Virus record (IMG/VR): IMGVR_UViG_3300044641_000353
Coordinates: 1 to 63,442 of that record
Length of the DNA stretch: 63,442 nt
Source: a virus
Direction: 5' to 3' (one strand)
Position 1 is the first letter of the stretch. Each line of letters begins with the position of its first letter. The notes beneath the pieces are model-generated. The model saw nothing but the letters and a program-made list of their open reading frames with translations, was not told the DNA's origin and did no database searches. Positions 22,171 to 28,963 of this stretch are shown one piece after another. A program made the position numbers and the translations under genes.

Positions 22171-23247
22171 ATGTCAGAGATCAAATTCGGTAAATCAATT
22201 ACCCTTAAACAAGCCGCGAACCTGATTCGCACCAATCCTACTACGCGCTTTCTCCTACAAGGTGAGCCGGGTATCGGCAAGTCTTCCCTATTGGAGAGTA
22301 TTGCTAACGGCTTGGGCTACGAGTACGCATACATAGACGTGCCGAACATGGACTTGGGCGACATTGCCATGCCTGTGATCGACCACGATACCAAGACCAC
22401 TAGGTATTACCCTAATGCTAGGTTCAAGATTCATGAAGGCAAACCCCTTGTCATCATGCTTGACGAATTTTCAAAGGGCGCAGACCCCGTGAAGAACATG
22501 CTTCACCCTATGCTAGAGAAGGCAAACCCTAGACTAGGTGACATTCCACTACCGACCGATGGAGACAGACAGACCATTGTCTTTCTTACTGGTAACCTTT
22601 CAACAGACGGCGTGGGCGATAACCTGAAAGCGCATAGCCGTAACCGACTGGTTCCCGTAACGATCAGCAAACCCGATGCCGAGCAGTGGATTGAGTGGGC
22701 TATTGGTAAAGGTATCGAGCCCGAGGTGATTGCGTGGGTCAACCGATTCCCTCATGCAATGGCTAGCTACACAGACGCAGGGCAAGGCGACAACCCCTAC
22801 ATCTTTAACCCTAAGAACTCTCAGAAGGCGTTCGTGTCTCCACGTTCTCTAGAAACTGCATCTAACATTGTTAGGTCACGCAAAGACAACGACCCTGAGA
22901 CTGTGATTGCGGCTTTGTCAGGTGCGGTGGGTGAGTCAGCCGCTCGGGATATGCAGGCATACATTGAGTTCTCAGATCAGTTGCCGACATGGGAGTCAAC
23001 GATCACGCATCCCAAGACAACGGCAATACCTACGTCAGCGGGTGCTTGTGCCATTGTGGTATTCGGTGCGATTGCTCGGGTAGATAAGACAACGATTGCC
23101 CCATTCATGGAGTACTTACAACGATTCGATGCAGAGTGGCAAGCGGTGTTCGCTATCAACATTGCCAAGACACCAAGCAAACAGAGCATTGCGTTTAGTT
23201 GCAAGGCGTTCGCTGATTGGGTGGCTAAGAACCATGACCTTCTCTAG
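22171..23247 (+). CDS. MoxR/CbbQ-type AAA+ ATPase
   Basis: 358 aa from ATG 22171, chosen because of the shared RBS block and because an earlier in-frame ATG lies upstream of the palindrome. Walker A is GEPGIGKS at residues 31-38, and Walker B is LVIMLDEF with D98/E99. A conserved sensor-1-like Asn is in FLTGNLSTDG, and an Arg-finger-like segment is in AHSRNRLVPV. MoxR ATPases act with VWA proteins as metal-dependent chaperones or activators. A metallopeptidase/VWA gene follows 237 bp downstream. Palindrome site 12 lies in the coding frame (SNIVR). Its substrate in the phage is unknown. Confidence 0.85.
   Translation: MSEIKFGKSITLKQAANLIRTNPTTRFLLQGEPGIGKSSLLESIANGLGYEYAYIDVPNMDLGDIAMPVIDHDTKTTRYYPNARFKIHEGKPLVIMLDEFSKGADPVKNMLHPMLEKANPRLGDIPLPTDGDRQTIVFLTGNLSTDGVGDNLKAHSRNRLVPVTISKPDAEQWIEWAIGKGIEPEVIAWVNRFPHAMASYTDAGQGDNPYIFNPKNSQKAFVSPRSLETASNIVRSRKDNDPETVIAALSGAVGESAARDMQAYIEFSDQLPTWESTITHPKTTAIPTSAGACAIVVFGAIARVDKTTIAPFMEYLQRFDAEWQAVFAINIAKTPSKQSIAFSCKAFADWVAKNHDLL
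22862..22874. repeat. Palindrome site 12, inside a coding frame
   Basis: Exact CTAACATTGTTAG, read as A-S-N-I-V-R in the ATPase gene. The same peptide comes from site 9. Confidence 0.95.
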
Positions 23248-23482
23248 GATTGGTAACGCATTTGTGCGTAGGCAGACGACAGTAGAGTTGAGTGAGCATG
23301 ACCCAAAGTTTAGGTCACCCGCTCGACTTTACTACACAGGCAAGTATGAATTGGTTGACGCTAAGGATTATCCAAGTGCATTTAGGGAAACCCAAAGAGT
23401 TATATCAATACATGACACGTTTGAAGAGGCGAAGTTATTTGCCGACATGATTAACAAGCAACGACATTTAGAAGGAACCTAA
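23234..23482 (+). CDS. Small basic protein, unknown
   Basis: 82 aa from ATG 23234, overlapping the ATPase gene by 14 bp. It contains ARLYYTGKYELVDAKDYPSA and a C-terminal helix (TFEEAKLFADMINKQRHLEG). The fold looks alpha/beta. The TAA stop is supplied by palindrome site 13. Position between the ATPase and the VWA gene suggests a cofactor or adaptor for that pair. Confidence 0.6.
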   Translation: MTFSRIGNAFVRRQTTVELSEHDPKFRSPARLYYTGKYELVDAKDYPSAFRETQRVISIHDTFEEAKLFADMINKQRHLEGT

Positions 23483-23491
23483 CAATGTTAG
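23479..23491. repeat. Palindrome site 13, stop/start junction
   Basis: Exact CTAACAATGTTAG. TAA (23480-23482) ends the 82-aa gene and ATG (23485-23487) starts the metallopeptidase/VWA gene. Confidence 0.95.
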
Positions 23492-24675
23492 AAGAACGTA
23501 AATTGCAGAAAGCCAAGATCACGCTCATGCGTAATCCTAAGTTCGCCTTACTCCAAGGTGTGATGATGGTTGGTCGTACTAGCGTAGCGGATGACGTACC
23601 CACTGCATGCACCAATGGCAGGGATGAGAAGTATGGGCGTAAGTTTGTGGGGATGCTGACCGATAAGGAACTGGCATTTGTTGTGGCACATGAGGTGTCG
23701 CACAAAATGTATCGGCATTTGACCACATGGCGTAAGTTACATGACGAGGATGCGAGCCGTGCCAACAGTGCTTGTGACTACGTTATTAACTACATGCTCC
23801 ATGAACTCGACCCCAACGAGGATGTGATTGCCATGCCTAGGTTTAAGGATGGGGCGAAGAAGGGTGAGCGCATGGGACTGTACGACCCACAGTACAAGGG
23901 CATGAACTCTAAGCAGATATTCGACTTACTCAAAGATGAACAAGGCGGGGGCGGTCAGGGTGGTGATGGGCTTGATGAGCATGATTGGGATGGTGCAAAA
24001 GGCATGACCGAGGAGGAGAAGAAAACCCTTGAGCGTGAGATCGACCAAGCTATTCGTCAGGGTGTCATGGCACATGAGAAGGCACATGGCAAAGGTGCGG
24101 GTGGTATCGGGCGTGAGATTGATGAACACTTGCAACCCAAAATCAACTGGCGTGAGGAACTACGTGAGTATGTGAAAGCTACATGCCACAACAAGGACAC
24201 ATCGTCATGGCGCAGGGTCAACCGCAGATACTTATCTAGCGGTACGTATATGCCGAGCATGATCGGTGAGAAGGTTGGACACATCGTAGTAGCCATAGAT
24301 ACATCGGGCTCCATCGGTGGGCGTGAGCTTGACGAATTCTTAGCCGAGGTGAAAGGCGTGGCAGAAGAAGTCAACCCCGAGATGGTGGACTTGATCTATT
24401 GGGATGGTGATGTAGCGGGGCATGAGAAGTATGAGGGTGCGGAAGTATCTAACATTGTTAGCTCGACCAAACCCAAGGGTGGTGGAGGCACTGACCCTAG
24501 TTGCGTATCTCAATACTTGCGTGACGAGGCTATCAAGCCCGAGTGCATCATCGTGTTGACCGATGGCTATGTACCCAACTGGGGTAGCGAATGGACTGCA
24601 CCGACTATGTGGGTAATCACAGGAGGCAACGATGCGGTTTCTGACAATGGCAGAACGATTCATATTCAAGATTAA
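23485..24675 (+). CDS. Metallopeptidase-like/VWA protein (DUF2201 type)
   Basis: 396 aa. The N-terminal domain has the zinc-protease motif HEVSH at residues 69-73, followed by MYRHL. The middle is Gly/Glu-rich and acidic (residues about 150-200). The C-terminal VWA domain has the MIDAS motif DTSGS at residues 272-276, and IIVLTDGYVPNWG further on supplies the third metal-site region. Bacterial proteins of this layout pair with MoxR-type ATPases, as here. The role in infection is unknown: it could be a chaperone, a protease or a takeover factor. Palindrome site 14 lies in the coding frame. Confidence 0.85.
   Translation: MLEERKLQKAKITLMRNPKFALLQGVMMVGRTSVADDVPTACTNGRDEKYGRKFVGMLTDKELAFVVAHEVSHKMYRHLTTWRKLHDEDASRANSACDYVINYMLHELDPNEDVIAMPRFKDGAKKGERMGLYDPQYKGMNSKQIFDLLKDEQGGGGQGGDGLDEHDWDGAKGMTEEEKKTLEREIDQAIRQGVMAHEKAHGKGAGGIGREIDEHLQPKINWREELREYVKATCHNKDTSSWRRVNRRYLSSGTYMPSMIGEKVGHIVVAIDTSGSIGGRELDEFLAEVKGVAEEVNPEMVDLIYWDGDVAGHEKYEGAEVSNIVSSTKPKGGGGTDPSCVSQYLRDEAIKPECIIVLTDGYVPNWGSEWTAPTMWVITGGNDAVSDNGRTIHIQD
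24449..24461. repeat. Palindrome site 14, inside a coding frame
   Basis: Exact CTAACATTGTTAG, read as V-S-N-I-V-S within the VWA domain. Confidence 0.95.
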
Positions 24676-24685
24676 GGGAGGCAAC

Positions 24686-24931
24686 ATGGTAATAGTAGAC
24701 ATTGGATACAAGAAGTACATCATGCCCAAAGAGAAAGCCATGCAGTTAGTGGAAGTCTTAGAGAGCGCAGAGATATACGAAGAGAAGTATTGGAGTGAGG
24801 ACAGGCGCAAAGAGTTGGGCATGACTGAGACGTACACCTACCATGTGTATGCGAACGAAGCCAACTTCAGTATGCAGATCATAGGCGACAGTAAATATCA
24901 AATGGCTAGATTAGCCGGTAAACCAATTTAA
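24686..24931 (+). CDS. Small early protein, unknown
   Basis: 81 aa from ATG 24686, preceded by GGGAGG at a good spacing. A longer in-frame start lies inside the VWA gene. It reads MVIVDIGYKKYIMPKEKAMQ, then a helix and a Tyr-rich segment (MTETYTYHVYANEANFSM). It looks like a compact alpha/beta domain. No family was recognised. It is in the MoxR/VWA unit. Confidence 0.65.
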   Translation: MVIVDIGYKKYIMPKEKAMQLVEVLESAEIYEEKYWSEDRRKELGMTETYTYHVYANEANFSMQIIGDSKYQMARLAGKPI

Positions 24932-24941
24932 GGAGAATGAA

Positions 24942-25790
24942 ATGAGTATTAGTGCATCAGCAGTGTTAGTGGAATTGAACATCAGCGTGTGGCCTGCGTC
25001 AAAGCTAGACCGCGATACAACGGCACAAGTGAATACTGACGCATCAGCAGTCGTAGACGCAGCGCGTGTCCACAAGAACCTATTCGCAGGTACTAACTTG
25101 CGTAAAGAGATCGAGAACTTTGCCGCCAAGGTTAGGCTCTATCACAATCAGCGAACGCTACCATGGGCAGACAAGGGCGAGCGTATGTTGCCGACCGCCT
25201 TGTTTATGGAGTACAAGCAAACCATGAACGCATACGAGCAGACGTTCAATGCAATGTGTGGCTCATTCTTTCACGCATATCCTGAGCTAGTGAAGGATGC
25301 ACCTACGCACCTAGGCAAGATGCACAGAGCCGAGGACTATCCCGAGCTTGAGGATGTGAAGCTGAAGTTTGGGTTTCGTAGAACAGTCAAGCCTGTACCG
25401 GAGGCGGGTGACTTTCGCTTAGACATACCTGCGAATGACTTAGCCGAGATGCAAGCAGAGTTCAGCGCACAACAAGACAACAAGCTAGCTGACGCTATGC
25501 GTGAGCCATGGGAGCGGTTACATGAAATGCTAGTAGGCATGTCTAAGAAACTCGACGACACATCGGGTGGTAAGAAGCGATACCACGACACACTGGTGAG
25601 CAACCCGCTAGAGCTTTGCTCATTGCTTACTAAGATGAACATCACCAACGACCCCAAGTTGGAGGAAGCACGCAAGGAACTAGAGCTAACAATGTTAGGT
25701 ACTAACATAGAAGCAATCAAGGAAGACGAGCATCATCGCACCGAGGTGAAAGCCAAGGTAGATGCAATCATTAAAAAGTTTGAATGGTAA
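24942..25790 (+). CDS. MoxR/VWA-associated protein, possibly DUF3150-like
   Basis: 282 aa, mainly helical. Blocks include WPASKLDRDTTAQVN near the N-terminus, HKNLFAGTNLRKEIENFAAK and HNQRTLPWADKGERMLPTAL, then EPWERLHEMLVGMSKKLDD. Proteins with this layout occur next to AAA/VWA pairs in phages, and I associate them with the DUF3150 group, though not with certainty. It may be the substrate-handling partner of the ATPase. Palindrome site 15 is read as LTMLG. Confidence 0.6.
   Translation: MSISASAVLVELNISVWPASKLDRDTTAQVNTDASAVVDAARVHKNLFAGTNLRKEIENFAAKVRLYHNQRTLPWADKGERMLPTALFMEYKQTMNAYEQTFNAMCGSFFHAYPELVKDAPTHLGKMHRAEDYPELEDVKLKFGFRRTVKPVPEAGDFRLDIPANDLAEMQAEFSAQQDNKLADAMREPWERLHEMLVGMSKKLDDTSGGKKRYHDTLVSNPLELCSLLTKMNITNDPKLEEARKELELTMLGTNIEAIKEDEHHRTEVKAKVDAIIKKFEW
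25686..25698. repeat. Palindrome site 15, inside a coding frame
   Basis: Exact CTAACAATGTTAG, read as E-L-T-M-L-G in the 282-aa gene. This is the same frame type as site 10. Confidence 0.95.
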
Positions 25791-25800
25791 GGAGTAGATC

Positions 25801-26688
25801 ATGGATGCAAGCACAGCAATGACATTGAGTAACGTCACCATTAGCGAGAAGCTATTGAATGGTAGGCGTAAGACCGACTTTGATTTCGTAGTGGAGAAAC
25901 CCCTGCACGAGATCATGTGGAAGGTCATCACCGAGAACCCATCATGGGAGTTCAAGGTACAGGAATACTATGGACAAGTTAAGAGTGAGACCATGGACAC
26001 ACGCCCACGGATCACAGTTTCTAAGTTCGCAGTATTCAAAGATGGAGAAGAGATTGGCAAGATCGACCGAGACTACCGCTACGATCAGGGTGGGCATGTG
26101 TTCTCTATCACTAGCAATGCGATCAGGAATGAGCGTGAGCGTATAAGTTCGTATCGCACTAAGGATGCTAAGAAAGCCCTAGCCGCTATCAAGAAAACAT
26201 TCAGTAACAAGAGTGTAGGCGAGCGTGTGAATGAAGCGTTGGCAGAAGCTGTTCGCGTTGTTGGTAGACAAGTTAGTCAAAAGCGCAGTAACCATGGGAG
26301 TGCTTTGCATAGCCTGATACCACTTATGAAAACATTTGCGTTCATTGAGAACAACGATGAGTTTAGGCAGTACGCAGTGAACAACGGACAAGCCCATCAG
26401 CTAGTGAAGTTGCGGGAAACGGAAGCCGAGATGCTTACTGTTACTGACATAGAAAGCAAGTTTAAATCAGACAAGGGTACGAGCCTAGTCTTGCTATCTA
26501 GTGGAAAGTACTTAGTTAAAACAGGTGACGATATACAACTTTACGATGATAATACGCTCCCACTTGACATGAGAGGTAAGTTGGGTATGTTGAAATTAGT
26601 AGAGCCTGAGCAGATGATTGAAGGTGTGGGTTGCCGAGCCACTACCGAGGTCTTTGTCTTACTTACCGCAGAGCGGGAACTGGCATAG
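25801..26688 (+). CDS. Early protein, unknown
   Basis: 295 aa, ATG 10 bp after the previous stop with RBS AAGGAG. The N-terminal half is beta-rich (SWEFKVQEYYGQVKSE, AVFKDGEEIGKIDRDYR). The middle is basic and helical (TKDAKKALAAIKKTFSNKS). The C-terminal half has a KYLVKTGDDIQLYDDN beta segment. No known domain was recognised. It is the last long gene of the P3 unit. Confidence 0.65.
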   Translation: MDASTAMTLSNVTISEKLLNGRRKTDFDFVVEKPLHEIMWKVITENPSWEFKVQEYYGQVKSETMDTRPRITVSKFAVFKDGEEIGKIDRDYRYDQGGHVFSITSNAIRNERERISSYRTKDAKKALAAIKKTFSNKSVGERVNEALAEAVRVVGRQVSQKRSNHGSALHSLIPLMKTFAFIENNDEFRQYAVNNGQAHQLVKLRETEAEMLTVTDIESKFKSDKGTSLVLLSSGKYLVKTGDDIQLYDDNTLPLDMRGKLGMLKLVEPEQMIEGVGCRATTEVFVLLTAERELA

Positions 26689-26697
26689 TGAAACAGG

Positions 26698-26710
26698 CTA
26701 ACAATGTTAG
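26698..26710. repeat. Palindrome site 16
   Basis: Exact CTAACAATGTTAG. Its 3' end merges with the RBS (TTAGGAGA) of the gene at 26721. Confidence 0.95.
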
Positions 26711-26720
26711 GAGAATCTAA

Positions 26721-26888
26721 ATGAAAGACGAAATGAAATACCAATCCAAAGTAATCCCCTTGCGGGGTTACGACCACCCCAAATTTAAATGGGTTAACTC
26801 TGCACAAACCGATATACGTAGAACGTGGCGTAAAGCAAGACTACTTATTCGCTTAACCAATGGGGCCGCTTATGAAAGCCGTACTTGA
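26721..26888 (+). CDS. 55-aa basic early protein
   Basis: Starts MKDEMKYQSKVIPLRGYDHP, ends AAYESRT. It has a strong AGGAG 7 nt upstream, formed by the palindrome. It is basic (TDIRRTWRKARLLIRL). No family was recognised. Confidence 0.6.
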   Translation: MKDEMKYQSKVIPLRGYDHPKFKWVNSAQTDIRRTWRKARLLIRLTNGAAYESRT

Positions 26889-27054
26889 GTTTCAGTATCC
26901 GGAAGACGAGTACAAGCTAGAGCATGCACTAAAGGGTACGCAGTACTACGACGCATTGTGTGAGATAGACATAATACTTGCCGCTCCGTATACCAAAGCA
27001 GACGCATACGGCAGGATTAAGAAAGTAATTTTAGAAGTATTGGGGGACACATGA
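26872..27054 (+). CDS. Small early protein, unknown
   Basis: 60 aa from ATG 26872 (MKAVLEFQYPEDEYKLEHAL). An ATG at 26860 gives a 4-residue longer form. It overlaps the previous gene by 17 bp and ends in a TGA that overlaps the next ATG. It contains KGTQYYDALCEIDIIL and a C-terminal helix. The function is unknown. Confidence 0.6.
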   Translation: MKAVLEFQYPEDEYKLEHALKGTQYYDALCEIDIILAAPYTKADAYGRIKKVILEVLGDT

Positions 27055-27272
27055 GAGGCACTGGATTTGGAAATGTTCTTGCGGGCAACATTGCGGCTCT
27101 CAAAGGACAGAAAAGAAACGAAAAACGCATGAGCCAAAAATGGAAAATGTGTTGGAAATGCCAAAAAGACAAAAGCCCTAATGGTGGGTTTCTCCGAATA
27201 ACTGCGGGGTTACACAAATTTATTTGCAAGGATTGTATGGATGCTAAACAAAAGAAATTGGAGGATGTATGA
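27051..27272 (+). CDS. Small zinc-finger-like basic protein
   Basis: 73 aa. Four cysteines in CxxC pairs (C34/C37 and C59/C62) follow a basic N-terminus (GQKRNEKRMSQKWK). The pattern suggests a zinc-binding nucleic-acid protein related in layout to phage HNH-like or small zinc proteins. It has no HNH histidines in order, so I do not call a nuclease. It overlaps its neighbours by 4 bp. Confidence 0.6.
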   Translation: MRGTGFGNVLAGNIAALKGQKRNEKRMSQKWKMCWKCQKDKSPNGGFLRITAGLHKFICKDCMDAKQKKLEDV

Positions 27273-27445
27273 AAGAAGATGACGATGACATTCAGGAGTA
27301 CGTTAGCACGAAGCAAGTGAACGAGGTCTACGAGAAGATACGCAACAACACGCTAGAAGAAGTAGCGCAAGAGTTTGACAAGATGAAAGCCTTTGGTGAT
27401 ACGTCAGCATCCTTTGCAGTATACGTACGGGGGATGAAAAGATAA
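27269..27445 (+). CDS. 58-aa acidic early protein
   Basis: Starts MKEDDDDIQEYVSTKQVNEV and ends AVYVRGMKR. It overlaps the zinc-protein gene by 4 bp and the next gene by 1 bp. GGAGG lies before the start. It is a charged helix with an acidic N-terminus. The function is unknown. Confidence 0.6.
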   Translation: MKEDDDDIQEYVSTKQVNEVYEKIRNNTLEEVAQEFDKMKAFGDTSASFAVYVRGMKR

Positions 27446-27705
27446 TGCCAAGACCAAAACCGCCTGAGCCACTTAAAGGTCGCAACATGCGAATGTCTGA
27501 TATTGAGTGGCTTATGTTTATAGAATTAGGAGGAGCCGAATGGCTAAGAAAACATGTTAAGCAAAAAGCAAAGTACCCAAAAGGATACTACGAAGCCCTT
27601 GCCAAACAAGGTGCTGACTCAAGAAGAGCTAATGGCGTGGTGGCCGTTCACACGACTAGACCCGAAGCGATTCCCCAAGCTAAAGAAACCACAACAGGAT
27701 TATGA
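27445..27705 (+). CDS. Small basic early protein, unknown
   Basis: 86 aa. It starts MPRPKPPEPLKGRNMRMSDI, continues with EWLMFIELGGAEWLRKHVKQ and a basic C-terminus. The MSDIEWxxFxxLGG-WLRKH pattern looks like a helix-turn-helix or RHH-like core of a small DNA-binding protein. The family was not confirmed. Confidence 0.55.
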   Translation: MPRPKPPEPLKGRNMRMSDIEWLMFIELGGAEWLRKHVKQKAKYPKGYYEALAKQGADSRRANGVVAVHTTRPEAIPQAKETTTGL

Positions 27706-27717
27706 GGAGGCAACATT

Positions 27718-27924
27718 TTGACCACAGGAATTGAGTATTTGAAAGTAGAGAAGAAACGCAAGGGGCGGGGGCTTGGTAAGAAACCCGCATTAACTTGCAC
27801 GAGCTTGCGACTGCCGAGAGAGGTGATGGATTATTTCGACACCAACCATCGAATGTCAAAGCAAGCCAAGATGAGAGAAGTTCTTACCGAGTACGTTAAC
27901 AACCAAACAGGAAATAAACCATGA
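27718..27924 (+). CDS. Ribbon-helix-helix-like protein
   Basis: 68 aa from a TTG start at 27718, 8 nt after GAGGAG. A basic N-terminus (EKKRKGRGLGKKPALTC) precedes TSLRLPREVMDYFD and then SKQAKMREVLTEYVNNQ, which follows the strand-helix-helix order of RHH regulators (CopG/Arc type). RHH dimers bind short palindromes, so it is a candidate binder of the dispersed repeat. That link is inference. Confidence 0.6.
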   Translation: MTTGIEYLKVEKKRKGRGLGKKPALTCTSLRLPREVMDYFDTNHRMSKQAKMREVLTEYVNNQTGNKP

Positions 27925-28532
27925 CAATCAAAAAAGTAACCAAAGCCGCACAAGTGCGTAACTACGTAGCCTCTAACCCCAAAGCCAAACCACAAGAGGT
28001 GGCAAACGCTGTCGGTGTTGGACTTCAGTACGTATACACAGTGCTGTGGAACGCAAAGAAGAAAGCCGGAGTTAAAAAGAAGGCTACGCTTACACTGAAA
28101 CGAGAGGGCGCACCGAGAAAAGGCGTGACGCTTGACCTGATTAAAGCAACTAACGAAGCGTTAAAGAAAGAGTTTGAAGCTAAAAGAACGCAAGAGCAGG
28201 TAGACAAGTATTGGAAAGCCGTAGGCGAAGTTCAAAAAGCAGGGCTATCAGCCGCCCGTGTTGCTGAACTTACTGCACAAGCGGGTAAACCAAAACTGCG
28301 TATGCAGGGTAGCGAGCCCACGCAGATCGAAATGTTCGACCCAGTAGACCATCCTGCCCATTACAAAGTAGGTGGAATCGAGACCATTGACTTCATCGAA
28401 GCAAAGAAGCTCGGGTACAACATCGGCAACGTGATTAAGTATCTAACTCGTGCCGACTACAAAGGCAACAAGCTCGAAGACTTGCGTAAAGCTCAGTGGT
28501 ATCTGACTCGTGAGATCAGCATGCTGAAGTAA
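27921..28532 (+). CDS. HTH and DUF3310 (gp1.7-type) protein
   Basis: 203 aa. Residues about 8-50 (AQVRNYVASNPKAKPQEVAN then VGVGLQYVYTVLWNAKKK) are a winged helix. Residues about 140-203 form a DUF3310 domain (PVDHPAHYKVGGIETIDFIE, LGYNIGNVIKYLTRADYKGN, LEDLRKAQWYLTREI). T7 gp1.7, a nucleotide kinase, has been linked to this domain, so a nucleotide-metabolism role is possible. The HTH fusion may add regulation. It is the last gene before a terminator. Confidence 0.7.
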   Translation: MTIKKVTKAAQVRNYVASNPKAKPQEVANAVGVGLQYVYTVLWNAKKKAGVKKKATLTLKREGAPRKGVTLDLIKATNEALKKEFEAKRTQEQVDKYWKAVGEVQKAGLSAARVAELTAQAGKPKLRMQGSEPTQIEMFDPVDHPAHYKVGGIETIDFIEAKKLGYNIGNVIKYLTRADYKGNKLEDLRKAQWYLTREISMLK

Positions 28533-28539
28533 AACCAAC

Positions 28540-28552
28540 CTAACAATGTTAG
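28540..28552. repeat. Palindrome site 17 (last copy)
   Basis: Exact CTAACAATGTTAG between the stop of the 203-aa gene and the terminator. It is the rightmost site, and no further exact copy was found to 38.4 kb. Confidence 0.95.
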
Positions 28553-28562
28553 GGTAATTCCT

Positions 28563-28585
28563 AGCCGCCTACGGGCGGCTTTTTT
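28563..28585 (+). terminator. Rho-independent terminator
   Basis: AGCCGCC-TACG-GGCGGCT, a 7-bp perfect stem, followed by six T. It separates the early region from the replication genes. Confidence 0.92.
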
Positions 28586-28597
28586 ACGTCTGTACTA

Positions 28598-28625
28598 TTG
28601 ACAAAGTCAAGCGGTGTGCTATATT
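28598..28625 (+). promoter_or_regulatory. Replication promoter R1 with palindromic operator
   Basis: TTGACA, a 16-bp spacer, and TATATT at 28620-28625. The -35 lies in TTGACAAAGTCAA, a 13-bp palindrome (28598-28610). The same pattern recurs at 33598. It drives the nuclease and polymerase genes. Confidence 0.8.
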
Positions 28626-28651
28626 GACTCCATAAACAACTGGAGTATTAG

Positions 28652-28963
28652 ATGGCAACGACACCTGAAGCCAAGGTCAAAGCAAAGATCAAGGCAATCC
28701 TCAAAGCCCACGACATTTACTACGCCATGCCCATCGGTACTGGCTACGGAAGCAGTGGCACTCCTGACTTTCTCTGTTGCATTAACGGCCACTTTGTAGC
28801 TATCGAAGCAAAGGCAGGCAGGGGCGCGGCAACAGCCCTCCAACTCAAAGCACTCGACCACATTCAGCGTAGCGGTGGGCATCCAATGATTATCCGCGAA
28901 GACAACTTTGCGTACCTAGAGCGTGTGATTGAAGACTGTATGAACTTGGAAATTAAAAAATGA
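28652..28963 (+). CDS. VRR-NUC nuclease
   Basis: 103 aa, the size of phage stand-alone VRR-NUC enzymes. The PD-(D/E)xK core is visible: D39 in GTPDFLCC and E52-A-K54 in HFVAIEAKAG, with an upstream helix (EAKVKAKIKAILKAHDIYYA). VRR-NUC proteins resolve branched DNA such as flaps or Holliday-type structures in replication and recombination. It overlaps the polymerase gene by 4 bp, so the two are coupled. The catalytic residues look intact. Confidence 0.9.
   Translation: MATTPEAKVKAKIKAILKAHDIYYAMPIGTGYGSSGTPDFLCCINGHFVAIEAKAGRGAATALQLKALDHIQRSGGHPMIIREDNFAYLERVIEDCMNLEIKK

Noticed and set aside
23096-23233. N-terminal extension of the 82-aa gene
   Set aside because: The part before ATG 23234 overlaps the ATPase in another frame and reads as arbitrary sequence. 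The short start gives a 14-bp coupled overlap.
27051-27272. HNH endonuclease
   Set aside because: Two CxxC pairs are present but the His-Asn-His order is missing, so only a zinc-binding protein is claimed.
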